A DNA stretch of 64,000 nucleotides from Dehalococcoidia bacterium (lineage in GTDB: Bacteria; Chloroflexota; Dehalococcoidia; E44-bin15), in contig JBAZMV010000001.1 in assembly GCA_041649635.1 (NCBI GenBank), positions 434,001 to 498,000 on the forward strand. The letters run 5' to 3'. The position numbers were made by a program, and so were the translations under genes. Of this stretch, positions 1-8,653 are shown in pieces. The notes beneath the pieces are model-generated. The model was not told where the DNA came from. It made no database searches and worked only from the letters and a program-made list of their open reading frames with translations. Each line of letters opens with the position of its first letter. Within the stretch, counting starts at the first letter, position 1.

Positions 1-2258
1 GTCTCAAAAATCTCGGGAACTTCTTTGCCTTCGGCACGCAGGCGGAATCTCTCTTCTAATACAGGGGCGAAGTCCGGCGGCACCAGATCGAACGTTGACA
101 TTGCAGTCAATTCTTCAACGGTATAACCGGACATCTCAGACATGCGTTTATTGACGAACTTTAGGGCCTGGTCCTGGATAATGCTGACGCCATCCGTCGC
201 GTTCTCAACAAGGGTCGAGTATTTCTCCTCGCTCTCCCGCAGCGTTTCTTCCATGCGCTTGCGGTTGGTGATATCCGTATTAAACCCATGCCAGATTACA
301 CTGCCGTCAGCCAATTTCTCCGGCGTAGACTGGCCTAGCAACCATCTCACGGGCTTCCCGGGAACCTGCACCCGGTATTCACACTGCCAGAGAGTCATAT
401 GTTCGGCTGAATACTCTATCGATTCCACTAACCTGCCGAGGTCCTCGGGCAAGACCACCCTGGTTACCGGAGAGAAATCATCGCGCACATCTTCCGGAGA
501 GCATCCTAGAATATCCTTTATAGAATCCGTAGAAAAGGGAGCGCAGTACGTTCCATCAGGCCTTCTCAAGAACTGATAGATCATTCCGGGGACGTTATAA
601 GCTAGTTTCTTGAATAGCCGGTCGCTTTCCCGCAGCGCCTCCTCCGCCCGCTTGCGCTCGTTGATATCGCGCGAGACAGCGTATAGGCCGGTGATTTTCC
701 CCTGCTCATCCCTGTTAGCACTGACCACGTGCTCCAGCCACACCGTGGAGCCGTTCTTGTGATAGTACTCGGCTTCTATCGTTATAGTCCTATCGGGATC
801 CACACCCTCCTTCCCATCCCGTTCCATCTCGGCTGTAAATACATTCATGATATGCTCGTAGGACTGTGGTGTTACCGCTTCGTGATTTGTTATACCGACA
901 CGTTCCTCCGGTGTGAATCCGAGAACTTTAAATACGGACGGGCTGGTATAGGTAGGGCGGAAATCAAGTCCCATGGTCCATACAATATCGTTCATCCTCT
1001 CCGTGAGGATACGATATTTCTCCTCGCCCTGGTGCAACGCCTCCTCCGCCCGCTTGCGTTCCGTTATATCACGCAGGTTCACAACTATGCCGCCGACAGC
1101 GGGATCATCGAGGAAACTTGTGGCGCTTACCTCAAAAGAATGCCACGAGCCGTCTTTATGACGCGCACGTACTTCGGAACGGCCCACAACATCTGATTCG
1201 ATTCTTTTCATTCCATCGATCAGCGCATGCATATCATCCGGATGTATCGGATCAAAAACAACCTGCCCTATACGTTCCCCTTCGCTGTACCCCAGCAGGC
1301 GCGAGCAGCTAGGGCTTTCGTAAAGGATTTTCCCTCTGCTGTCCAGCACCATGATTCCGTCGGAGCTGTTTTCAATCAGCGACCGGAAGTACCTCTCCTT
1401 TTCCGTAAGCGCTTCCTCCATGCGCTTGCGCTCGGTGATGTCGACGTTTAACTCGGAGACCAGCCACTCGCCGTCGGCGCTCTGGAAAGGTATTGTATGC
1501 ACTTCGACAATGCGGTTGTTCTCGCGCGGCAGCACATGCTCGGCCACGCCTGTCTGGTGAGTACGGAAAGTATCGGGGATGGCGCAATCCCGGCATGCTT
1601 CCTTTTGCCCCCTGAAATACTCGTAGCATTTCCGGCCCGCGGGATCGCCATAGACCTTCTGCCATTCCGGATCTACATAGCGCAGGTTGAACTCGCTATC
1701 GATTACATCGATATTGGTTTTACTCAAACCTATGATTTCTTCGAACCATTCATTTACTTTCTTGAGTTCTCCCTGCGCCTGCTTGAGCTTGGTGACGTCA
1801 TGAAAATTTACAACGATGCCGCCGATAGCGGGCTCCTCAAGATGATTACGCGCTTCCGAATCCAGGGTATGCCAGGTGCCGTCGGGGTACAGCGCCCGTA
1901 TCTGCATCCGCACGATCGTTTTGGGGTTCTTGATTATTTCAGTGAAATTCTTCCCTATCACAGGGATATCATCGGGGTGAATATTCTTGAACAAGTCCTG
2001 CCCCAGCACGCCCTCCGCCTTAAAACCCCACACCTTCTCGAAGTTCGGGCTGATATAGGTGACGTTGCCCTGGCTCCCCAGTACGACGGTAACGTCCGAT
2101 GCGGACTCGACCAGGGTGCGGAACCGTTCCTCGCTGCGCCGCAGCACCTCATCTATCTTCACGCGCTCAGCCGCAACAGCTTCAAGCTCGGCCGTCCGCC
2201 GGCGCAAACGATCCAGTTCGTCGATGAGCTGTCCCTGATCCCTGTTCTGATCATCCAT
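1..2258 (-). CDS. Multi-PAS sensor protein (partial, C-terminus outside window)
   Basis: At least 752 residues are readable in one unbroken frame on the complement. Six PAS folds follow in series, each except the last closing with a PAC-type tail such as DITERKR: roughly residues 35-157, 160-276, 280-400, 405-534, 538-665, and 670 onward. A short coiled-coil-like stretch rich in Leu, Arg and Glu precedes the first. The second PAS carries a Cys-Arg-Asp-Cys motif that could bind a metal or sense redox. There is no signal peptide or membrane segment in the visible part, so it is likely cytoplasmic. PAS arrays bind small ligands or sense redox/oxygen and drive a C-terminal kinase, cyclase or regulator. 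That output domain lies beyond the left edge, so histidine kinase versus GGDEF protein cannot be decided. The ATG at 2258 has GGAGG upstream, and a strong promoter precedes it. Confidence 0.88.
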   Translation of the reverse strand, partial: MDDQNRDQGQLIDELDRLRRRTAELEAVAAERVKIDEVLRRSEERFRTLVESASDVTVVLGSQGNVTYISPNFEKVWGFKAEGVLGQDLFKNIHPDDIPVIGKNFTEIIKNPKTIVRMQIRALYPDGTWHTLDSEARNHLEEPAIGGIVVNFHDVTKLKQAQGELKKVNEWFEEIIGLSKTNIDVIDSEFNLRYVDPEWQKVYGDPAGRKCYEYFRGQKEACRDCAIPDTFRTHQTGVAEHVLPRENNRIVEVHTIPFQSADGEWLVSELNVDITERKRMEEALTEKERYFRSLIENSSDGIMVLDSRGKILYESPSCSRLLGYSEGERIGQVVFDPIHPDDMHALIDGMKRIESDVVGRSEVRARHKDGSWHSFEVSATSFLDDPAVGGIVVNLRDITERKRAEEALHQGEEKYRILTERMNDIVWTMGLDFRPTYTSPSVFKVLGFTPEERVGITNHEAVTPQSYEHIMNVFTAEMERDGKEGVDPDRTITIEAEYYHKNGSTVWLEHVVSANRDEQGKITGLYAVSRDINERKRAEEALRESDRLFKKLAYNVPGMIYQFLRRPDGTYCAPFSTDSIKDILGCSPEDVRDDFSPVTRVVLPEDLGRLVESIEYSAEHMTLWQCEYRVQVPGKPVRWLLGQSTPEKLADGSVIWHGFNTDITNRKRMEETLRESEEKYSTLVENATDGVSIIQDQALKFVNKRMSEMSGYTVEELTAMSTFDLVPPDFAPVLEERFRLRAEGKEVPEIFE

Positions 2259-2342
2259 GGCGCCAACCTCCGGGTTCGATCGTACAACTCGATGTGTAAA
2301 CGTGCCTCGATTGCGAGGAAAAACGTATCTGAATGGGAGTGA

Positions 2343-2371
2343 AATTTACCACAATTCCCGAGTAAAGTCAA
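2343..2371 (-). promoter_or_regulatory. Sigma70-type promoter of the multi-PAS gene
   Basis: On the complement, TTGACT (2371-2366) and TAAATT (2348-2343) are separated by exactly 17 nt, and the -10 box has an extended TGG in front of it. This predicts a leader of about 80 nt before the ATG at 2258, so the PAS gene can be transcribed separately from typA upstream. Confidence 0.7.
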
Positions 2372-2405
2372 TCTGTGGAAGATAGAAATGAGGCGTCGGG
2401 CAGGT

Positions 2406-4232
2406 TTAGAACGCGGATTCTGACAACGAGGCCACTTTGCCCTTCATGACGCCGGCGCGCTTGCGCAGGCGGATGGATTTGGGCGTGACCTCAACCAGCT
2501 CGTCATCGTTGATGAACGTGATGCAGTCCTCCAGGCTCATCTCCACCGGAGGCGTGAGCACGACGTTCTCGTCGGAGCCGGCGGCGCGCATGTTGGTCAT
2601 CTTCTTGGCCTTGCCGGGATTGACCACGAGGTCGTTGTCCCTGCTGTTCTCGCCGATTATCTGCCCGCTGTATACATTGACGCCAGGCCCGATGAAGAAG
2701 CGGCCCCTGTCCTGCAGGTGGTAAAGCGCGTAGGCTACCGTGGTGCAGGCCTCCTGCGCCACGATGGCGCCGTTCCTGCGGTTCCTCATATCGCCGGCGA
2801 ATTCCCCGTAATCGGAGAAGATGTAGTTCATCACGCCCATGCCCTTGGTGTCGGTCATGAACTCCGATTTGAAGCCGAGCAGGCCGCGCGTGGGTATCCT
2901 GAACACCAGGCGCGTCATGCCCTCGCCCTGCATCATCTCCAGCATGCGTCCCTTCCTGGCGCCCAGCTTCTCGATGACGGCGCCCATATACTGTTTATCG
3001 ACGTCGATTATGAGCTCCTCGTAGGGCTCCAGCAGCTTCCCGCCCTCCATCCTCATAATGACCTGCGGCCTCGTTACCTGGAACTCGTAGCCCTCCCGGC
3101 GCATGCGCTCGATGAGGATGGACAGGTGCAGCTCGCCGCGACCGGAGACCTTGAAGCCGGGGACGTCATCAAGCTCCTCGACGACAAGGGCCACATCGCT
3201 CAGCGTCTCGCGGAAGAGCCTGTCCTTGAGGTGGCGCGACGTAACGAACCGTCCCTCGCGGCCGGCGAAGGGCGAACTGTTGGGCACGAAGTTCATGGAC
3301 AGCGTGGGCGGGTCTATAGCCACGGGCGGCAGCGGGCGCGGGTCCTCCGGGTCGGTGTAGGTCACGCCGACCGTGACCTCCTCCATGCCGGCCACGGCCA
3401 CGATCTCCCCAACGCCGGCCTCCTCGATGGGAACCTTCTGGTTGCCCACGAAGCGGTACAGCTTGGTGATACGTGTCGGGACCATGGAGCCGTCGCGGCG
3501 CGCCACCACGATATCCTTGTTGATATTCAGGCGGCCCCCAGTTATCTTGCCTATGCCCAGCCGGCCCAGATAGGGCGAGTAGTCGATGGAGCTGACGTGC
3601 ATCTGAAGCGGCTCGTCCTCCGAGCCACCGGGCGGCGGTATGTGCGCGATTATCTTCTCGTACAGGGGCTCCATGGAGCCCCCCTCCACCACCGGCTCAT
3701 CCGAGGCGTAGCCGTCCCTTGCCGAGGCATAGACGACCGGGAAGTCCAATATCGCGTCCGGGGCGCCCAGCTTTACGAACAGGTCGAAGACCTGATTTAT
3801 GCTCCAGTCCGGCCTGGCCGCGGACTTGTCTATCTTGTTTATGACCACGATGACCGGCATGTGCAGCGCCAGCGCCTTCTTGAGCACGAAGTACGTCTGC
3901 GGCATCGGCCCTTCCTGGGCGTCGACCAGCAGCAGCGCGCCGTCGGCCATCTCCAGCACGCGCTCCACCTGCCCGCCGAAGTCGGCGTGGCCCGGCGTGT
4001 CGATGATATTGACCCAGTAGCCTTTATAGGTGAACGATCCGTTCTTGGATGCTATGGTGATGCCGCGCTCCCGCTCCAGGTCGATGGAGTCCATGAGGCG
4101 CTCGGCCACGACCTGGTTCTCGCGGAAGGTGCCGCTCTGCCGGAACAGCTGATCGACCAGCGTCGTCTTGCCATGATCCACGTGCGCGATAATGGCGATG
4201 TTGCGGATATTCTCTTGTTTCAATAGTCCCAT
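2406..4232 (-). CDS. typA: Ribosome-associated translational GTPase TypA/BipA
   Basis: This 608-aa protein is a translational GTPase that binds the 70S ribosome and helps 50S assembly and stress adaptation. The G1 motif AHVDHGKTTL lies near residues 14-23, followed by the switch region ERERGITI, G3 DTPGHADF and G4 NKID. The EF-G-like domains II, III and V and the TypA-specific C-terminal domain follow. Length fits the family (about 600-615). A GTG 11 codons upstream (4265) also opens the frame, but the ATG at 4232 gives the usual family start, with the NIRNIAIIAH segment a few residues in. It is transcribed alone from a promoter near 4370-4398. The PAS gene downstream has its own promoter. 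Confidence 0.96.
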   Translation of the reverse strand: MGLLKQENIRNIAIIAHVDHGKTTLVDQLFRQSGTFRENQVVAERLMDSIDLERERGITIASKNGSFTYKGYWVNIIDTPGHADFGGQVERVLEMADGALLLVDAQEGPMPQTYFVLKKALALHMPVIVVINKIDKSAARPDWSINQVFDLFVKLGAPDAILDFPVVYASARDGYASDEPVVEGGSMEPLYEKIIAHIPPPGGSEDEPLQMHVSSIDYSPYLGRLGIGKITGGRLNINKDIVVARRDGSMVPTRITKLYRFVGNQKVPIEEAGVGEIVAVAGMEEVTVGVTYTDPEDPRPLPPVAIDPPTLSMNFVPNSSPFAGREGRFVTSRHLKDRLFRETLSDVALVVEELDDVPGFKVSGRGELHLSILIERMRREGYEFQVTRPQVIMRMEGGKLLEPYEELIIDVDKQYMGAVIEKLGARKGRMLEMMQGEGMTRLVFRIPTRGLLGFKSEFMTDTKGMGVMNYIFSDYGEFAGDMRNRRNGAIVAQEACTTVAYALYHLQDRGRFFIGPGVNVYSGQIIGENSRDNDLVVNPGKAKKMTNMRAAGSDENVVLTPPVEMSLEDCITFINDDELVEVTPKSIRLRKRAGVMKGKVASLSESAF

Positions 4233-4369
4233 ATAAAAACTCGATCCGGCGGAAGATAGGGCCACTCCCTTATCCGAGGCGTACGTGCGGCTGTCGGCGG
4301 GTGATGCTGTGGCGGTATGCTCCGTTATTAAAAATAGCCCGGCTTCGCCGAGCGTCGGTTCACGCTTAC

Positions 4370-4398
4370 ATTATACTACCAAATCGATTGTAAGGTAA
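4370..4398 (-). promoter_or_regulatory. Probable typA promoter
   Basis: On the complement a perfect TATAAT (4375-4370) lies 17 nt from TTACCT (4398-4393), a weak -35. The predicted leader is about 130 nt and contains a small GC-rich hairpin near 4339-4356. Confidence 0.5.
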
Positions 4399-5235
4399 TT
4401 GCGGGTTTATGTCAAGAATATGATGGTGTCGGTCGATAGGAAACCGAACCCCCTGTCAGGCCCCTTTCTCAAAGCTGTCATTGCGAGTCCTTCCACGATA
4501 AAATTAGGCGGAAGGACGACGTGGCAATCTCGTAGCTGGTCAACCCCCTGTATCCCCCAATCATGGGGGATGAAAAAAAAGATATAGGGGACACCCCTAT
4601 AACCCCGTCAGGAGACTCTGTCTCCTGTACCTCTCTTAGCTAGCTAACCCCTCTCTCGGAGAGGTGCCTGGATTCGGATTGTAATATTAATAAACCCGTC
4701 TTGTAGGGGCGAGGTCATCTCGCCCTTCAGCCCCACCGTAGGGGCACGGCATGCCGTGCCCGTTGTGTTCCCCCTCTTTTTAGAAGAGGGGGTTAGGGGG
4801 TGTTAATTTAAAATTATTTCCCTCTCCCTGCGCAGGGAGAGGGTCAGGGTGAGGGTCGTACTCGTCATTCCGGCGAAGGCCGGAATCCGCGTAGGGGCGT
4901 ATGGCCATACGCCCGTTATTTGGTGGGTTTCTGAACCCACCCTACATACGATCGTTGCGTAAGGGCTTGATTAATCAAGCCCTTACATCCCGGCCCCTAT
5001 CGGCGAAAGAGACGACCTCGCCCCTACGCAAATCCCCCTTGCTCCCCCCTTTCATAAAGGGGGGAGATATATCTCGTTTATATGCTGTTGATGGTGTTCT
5101 TCACCTTCAACAATTAGAGGGTGTCCTTCTGCGGAAGGACTCCCGTTATTTGGTGGGTTTGCGAACCCACCCTACATACTACATACGATCGTTGCGTAGG
5201 GGCGAATCTTGTATTCGCCCTTCACGTTCCCCCTC
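4399..5235. repeat. Composite array of short palindromic repeats
   Basis: There is no gene here; the 837 bp is a run of repeat modules found throughout the window. In order: a linker plus CCGAACCCCC; a CATTGCGAG...GGCAATCTC hairpin (about 4479-4534); CCCCCAATCATGGGGG; GGGGACACCCC; an AGGAGAC/GTCTCCT hairpin; GTAGGGGC-type palindromes with different cores (4704, 4739, 4892); CCCCCTCTT/AAGAGGGGG; CCCTCTCCC/GGGAGAGGG; GGCGAAGGCCGGAATCC; a GTAAGGGC palindrome near 4960; and a TGCTGTTGA...TTCAACAATT hairpin (about 5080-5115). Short ORFs here are repeat translations, not genes. Confidence 0.85.
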
Positions 5236-5264
5236 TTGACAGAATGGCGGCTATGTGGTACTTT
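5236..5264 (+). promoter_or_regulatory. Promoter of first CAP-domain gene
   Basis: A perfect TTGACA (5236-5241) is followed after 17 nt by TACTTT (5259-5264) with an extended TGG. The start codon of the downstream gene is about 30 nt away. Confidence 0.65.
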
Positions 5265-5292
5265 ATCCAAATTTCCATTTGAGGGTAGGAAT

Positions 5293-5760
5293 ATGTCTAT
5301 TATGAACTGGATAAACAAGTGGCGCCTGGCGAAACAGATAAACGATGTCAGGGCAAGCAACGGCCTGAACTCGCTGACGAGGGACAGGTCGCTGGATAAC
5401 GTAGCCTGGCAGCACGCCATGTATATGGCCAATAACAACAGGCTGGGCTACGACGGCTTCGAGAATAGGGCCGCTATCATCAGGTGGCAGAGCAAGAGAT
5501 CCGACAGGAAATGCGTGGGTGAAAACTGCGGCAAGCACACCGGCTCCTCGCTCGATGCAAACGTCATCCGGGCCACGATGGACGGCTGGATGAAGTCCGA
5601 CAGCCACAGGAATGCCATTATGAATCCCGTTTATAACAAAACGGGGATAGCCGGCGTCGTCGAGCAGGGACACGTTTATGTAGTGCAGGTTTTCGCGGGC
5701 GAAGGCGTGAAGGCCAGGCGGCTCCCCGCGGTTTCAGCTACCCCCGCCTTCTCCGAGTAA
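5293..5760 (+). CDS. CAP (SCP/PR1-like) domain protein, copy 1
   Basis: The 155-aa product is a single CAP domain, the fold of SCP/PR1/YkwD-type proteins, which mostly work outside cells. Signature elements are the helix with AWQHAMYMA (putative His ligand), the VGENCG block, the GWMKSDSHRNAIMNP helix with its second His, and a closing strand YVVQVFAGEG. Unusually there is no signal peptide; the protein opens directly with MNWINKW. The ATG at 5293 has AGGA upstream. A longer frame from 5209 exists, but it would run through promoter and repeat sequence. A paralogue lies 340 bp downstream. Substrate and function are unknown; the family is diverse and usually non-enzymatic. Confidence 0.85.
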   Translation: MSIMNWINKWRLAKQINDVRASNGLNSLTRDRSLDNVAWQHAMYMANNNRLGYDGFENRAAIIRWQSKRSDRKCVGENCGKHTGSSLDANVIRATMDGWMKSDSHRNAIMNPVYNKTGIAGVVEQGHVYVVQVFAGEGVKARRLPAVSATPAFSE

Positions 5761-6026
5761 TCAACCCCCTGCTATTCCCCTATATGTTGGTTATTGCGTA
5801 GGGGCGAACCTATGTGTTCGCCCACAGCGGGCAGGCACAATCCTTCCATATGCCTTAATGTCATGGAAGGATGCCCCTACGTTGGATGGGTAACCACAGG
5901 GGGTTACCCCTACGCGGTGGGTTTGCTGAATCAAACCCCTACGTTTCGTTATCGGGTTGCGGCGAATCGTGAGGGGCATCTCAGGGCTCAGGGCGGGGGA
6001 ATTTTGATTTTGGTCGCTTTTTAGTC
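5761..6026. repeat. Palindromic repeat block between the two CAP genes
   Basis: This holds GTAGGGGCGAAC...GTTCGCCC and TTGATTCATCAAACCCC-type palindromes, a CCTTCCATATGCC...CATGGAAGG hairpin, and truncated CAACCCCC ends. No gene is supported; the short ORFs are repeat translations. Confidence 0.75.
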
Positions 6027-6055
6027 TTGACTGCCCGGCAACTATGGAGTATATT
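6027..6055 (+). promoter_or_regulatory. Promoter of second CAP-domain gene
   Basis: TTGACT (6027-6032), a 17-nt spacer and TATATT (6050-6055) form a good sigma70-type promoter about 50 nt ahead of the start codon at 6104. Confidence 0.65.
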
Positions 6056-6103
6056 ATCCCAATTTGCATAGACGGAGCGTATGTGATCAAGAGGGACACA
6101 GCT

Positions 6104-6514
6104 ATGTTTTTTTTGAAATGGATCAACAAGTGGCGGCTGACGGAGGAGATCAACGACATCAGGCACAGGAACGGTTTGGAGCCGCTTTCAAGGATGAGGT
6201 TCCTTGATAAGATCGCCTGGCAGCATGCCAGGTATATGGCCAGGAACGATAAGCTGGGACATGACGGTTTTCACGCCAGGTCCCTGTTGATAAGGGAGCA
6301 AAAGAAAACGATACCGAGTAAATACGTGGGTGAAAACTGCGGCAAATGCCCGGGCCGGTCCTTCAACAAAGAAGTTATCAGGGCTACCACGGACGGATGG
6401 ATGAAGTCGGCCAGCCACAGGAAAGCGATCCTGAATCCGGAATACAATATGACAGGCGTAGGCTGTATCACAAATAAGGAATATGTTTATATCGTGCAGA
6501 TTTTTGTTGGTTGA
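6104..6514 (+). CDS. CAP (SCP/PR1-like) domain protein, copy 2
   Basis: This 136-aa protein is a clear paralogue of the gene at 5293-5760. The shared parts are the KWINKWRL opening, the helix AWQHARYMARNDKLGHDGF, the VGENCGKCPG block (here with an extra Cys), GWMKSASHRKAILNPEYN and YVYIVQIFVG. It lacks the C-terminal tail of copy 1 and also has no signal peptide. The ATG at 6104 has AGAGGGA 8 nt upstream. An ATG at 6044 in the same frame lies next to the -35/-10 region and is unlikely. The two copies arose by tandem duplication and now have separate promoters. Confidence 0.82.
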   Translation: MFFLKWINKWRLTEEINDIRHRNGLEPLSRMRFLDKIAWQHARYMARNDKLGHDGFHARSLLIREQKKTIPSKYVGENCGKCPGRSFNKEVIRATTDGWMKSASHRKAILNPEYNMTGVGCITNKEYVYIVQIFVG

Positions 6515-7096
6515 TGAGGCTCATAAGTAGTCAACCCCCTGCAATCCCCCTTGTCAAGGGGGAAACAATAACCGAACCCCCTATAGTCCCCCATACGTTG
6601 GGGGACAGATATTGTCCGGGGGACACCCCCGGTTCCCCCGGCCCCGATATATCGGGGCACCTCTTTCTTAAGGGCTGTCACTGAAATGATATAGGGGACA
6701 CCCCTATAACCCCGTCAGATGGAGCGCTCTCTGTACTCCCCAGCTGTCATTGCGAGGAGTCCTTCTGTACACCCTAATTATGGAAGGACGACGTGGCAAT
6801 CTCGTAGCTGTTCAACCCCCTGTTATCCCCCATACGTCGGTCATTATGCAGAGACGCAAAATATTGCGTCTCTACGGGGGCGCCCCGCCGTTCGGTCGTC
6901 GCGTAGTGGCGAATCTTGTGTTCGCCTTTTACGTCCCTTTGTAGGGGCACGGCATGCCGTGCCCGTCGTGTTCCCCCTCTTTTTAGAAGAGGGGGTAAGG
7001 GGGAGTTAAATACCCTCTCTATTGACTTTGATATCCATAATCGCTAATCTAATCGCATTACAGAAGCCCGTTCAAATATCCATCAGGGGCAATCTT
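6515..7096. repeat. Palindromic repeat block
   Basis: The modules are CAACCCCC ends, CCCCCATACGTTGGGGG, two GGGGACACCCC boxes, a CCCCGATATATCGGGG palindrome (about 6641-6656), CATTGCGAGGAG...GACGTGGCAATCTC, a GTAGGGGCACGGCATGCCGTGCCC element and CCCCCTCTT/AAGAGGGGG. No gene is supported. Confidence 0.75.
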
Positions 7097-7113
7097 ACTG
7101 AGGGGGTGCAGAC

Positions 7114-7716
7114 ATGTTTATCGCATCGGGTGTGCTGGGACTTATCATTCCACTGTTCGTCATCGGCGTCATCCTCTATCTTGTTCTGAAGCGCCGCAAC
7201 GACAGGGAGGGCGTTTCAGCTTATAAGGGCCTCCTCATGGTCTATTTCTACACTCTTATAGGAGCCAGCATCATTATCGCCGCTATAGGCGCGGGGTATC
7301 TCCTATCAGCCGCTTTCAGCTCGGCCTACAGCGACAGGTCGATCGTAAATGACCTCACAGCGGGCATCACGATGTTCTGTACCGGCACCATCATCTGCGT
7401 GCTGCATGTAGTAGGCAAGAAGGCCGTGGAGGCCAGAGAGGGAAAGACCACGCCGCTGCTGAGGCGGGTATATCTGTTCATCATGCTCGGCATCTTCAGC
7501 ATGGGAGGCATCGTGTCTCTGCCGCTGGCGATATATGAAACCGCCCGCTACTATGTGAAAGATGAAACTTCCTGGGGCGATCCGTCCGGAGCCATCGCGG
7601 CGGCGGTCGTTATCGTGCCGCTGTGGATATACTACCTGATGAGGGTCATGCGCGAGGCGCGCGCCGCGAGGAACGAAGAGGCGTCGTCGGATGATACGAC
7701 CGGAGGAGTGACATAG
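7114..7716 (+). CDS. Multi-pass membrane protein of unknown function (possibly DUF5671-like)
   Basis: The 200-aa protein has about five hydrophobic segments: residues 3-25, 43-68, 82-104, 125-146 and 163-182. Short charged loops and a hydrophilic Asp/Thr-rich tail complete it. The RRVYLFIMLGIFSMGG stretch resembles the TM pairs of DUF5671-type proteins common in Chloroflexota, but I cannot confirm this without a search. GAGGGGGTG precedes the ATG. It stands alone, flanked by repeat blocks on both sides. Confidence 0.75.
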   Translation: MFIASGVLGLIIPLFVIGVILYLVLKRRNDREGVSAYKGLLMVYFYTLIGASIIIAAIGAGYLLSAAFSSAYSDRSIVNDLTAGITMFCTGTIICVLHVVGKKAVEAREGKTTPLLRRVYLFIMLGIFSMGGIVSLPLAIYETARYYVKDETSWGDPSGAIAAAVVIVPLWIYYLMRVMREARAARNEEASSDDTTGGVT

Positions 7717-8420
7717 TCAACCCCCTGCTATCCCTTTCTCAAAGCTGTCATTGCCACGTCCTTCCCCTTATGAATATGAGGAAGGACGTGGCAATCTCCT
7801 AGCTAGTCAACCCCCTGCTATCCCCCAATCTTGGGGGATGTAAAAAAGAGTTAGGGGACACCCCTATAACCCCGTCAGGAGAGGAATCTCCTGAATCTCT
7901 CTTCTCTTGGACTGTCATTCTGAGTCCTTGCGGAGAATGACGAAGAATCTCGGCTACGTGGTGGGTTTGCGAACCCACCCTACATGCGATCGTCGCGTAG
8001 GGGCGAATAATCATTCGCCCGTTCCGTTCGTAGGGGCATGGCGTGCCGTGCCCGTCGGATTCCCCCTCTTTTGAGAAGAGGGGGTAAGGGGGTGTTCAAA
8101 ATTAATTTTCTTCCCTCTCCCTCCGCAGGGAGAGGGTCAGGGTGAGGGTATGCGCGACGCAGATGGGATGTCGTTGGTCGATAATATACCGAACCCCCTA
8201 TAGCCCCCCATACGTTTCCTTCCATAATAGGTGCTATTTAGAAGAATTCCGGATTGGAAGGGAATATTTGAAGGTTAGGGGGACACCCCCGGTTCCCCCG
8301 GCAGAGGGAAGACCCTCTGCACACCCTCATTAACGCGCATAGACCCTCATATCATTATGCCCCTGCTATGGGATTAGTACTAACGTAAGGGTAATAGATA
8401 CATTAAAAAACTATATAAAA
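7717..8420. repeat. Palindromic repeat block upstream of the riboswitch
   Basis: About 700 bp of modules: CATTGCCACGTCC...GGACGTGGCAATCTC, CCCCCAATCTTGGGGG with GGGGACACCCC and an AGGAGA...TCTCCT hairpin, GTCATTCTGAGTCCTT...GAAGAATCTCG, a GGGTTTGCGAACCC palindrome, GTAGGGGCGAATAATCATTCGCCC, GTAGGGGCATGGCGTGCCGTGCCC, CCCCCTCTT/AAGAGGGGG and CCCTCTCCC/GGGAGAGGG. The last about 80 bp before the promoter is AT-rich and repeat-free. Confidence 0.75.
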
Positions 8421-8423
8421 AGG

Positions 8424-8452
8424 TTGACAAATACACGCAGGAGTGCTATAAA
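8424..8452 (+). promoter_or_regulatory. Strong sigma70-type promoter of the riboswitch transcript
   Basis: A perfect TTGACA (8424-8429), a 17-nt spacer and TATAAA (8447-8452). The predicted start near 8459 leaves about 195 nt of 5' leader containing the riboswitch. Confidence 0.8.
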
Positions 8453-8496
8453 TGACTAATCCTATCTTCGTACTATGCAAAGCTGAATATGGGATG

Positions 8497-8583
8497 CCTG
8501 GCCGATAAAGGTAAACCCCGGGCGATCGGGGGGCGCAAAGCTACAGGTCTCGAGGTTGAGAGAGACGGCTGAGCTGCCGAAAC
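8497..8583 (+). promoter_or_regulatory. Cyclic di-GMP-I (GEMM-I) riboswitch
   Basis: The conserved core is present in order. The 5' strand AAAGGTAAACC is followed by a CCCCG/CGGGG hairpin capped by a GNRA-type GCGA loop, then GGCGCAAAGC with the P3 entry ACAGGTCT. A second hairpin closes with AGAGAC, and the 3' strand GGCTGAGCTGCCGA ends the motif. The base aligning with G20 of the Vibrio Vc2 aptamer is G, as in c-di-GMP binders rather than the A typical of cGAMP-selective variants. The element sits in the leader of the surface-protein gene at 8654. Downstream, CCCTG (8616-8620) can pair with CAGGG of the ribosome-binding site (8642-8646), suggesting control of translation; no intrinsic terminator is visible. 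Confidence 0.82.
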
Positions 8584-8653
8584 AGAGTCGCGAAGGCCCT
8601 TAAACATCGAGAAGGCCCTGTGATTTCTGAAGGATCTTATTCAGGGGGTGTTC

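Noticed and set aside
729..2342. Plus-strand ORFs at the left edge
   Set aside because: They are shadows of the multi-PAS gene on the minus strand, which is open throughout and rich in family motifs.
2718..4226. Long plus-strand ORF of 502 codons
   Set aside because: It is antisense to typA, whose motifs and length are unambiguous; the antisense product is a GC-skew shadow.
4399..5235. CRISPR array
   Set aside because: The repeats are of many kinds, unevenly spaced and palindromic; there are no constant spacers and no cas genes nearby.
4901..5239. 112-codon ORF in the first repeat array
   Set aside because: Every segment corresponds to repeat modules found untranslated elsewhere; no ribosome site.
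8497..8583. cGAMP-selective (GEMM-Ib) riboswitch
   Set aside because: The base aligning with position 20 is G, not A, by hand alignment; c-di-GMP is preferred, though alignment error is possible.
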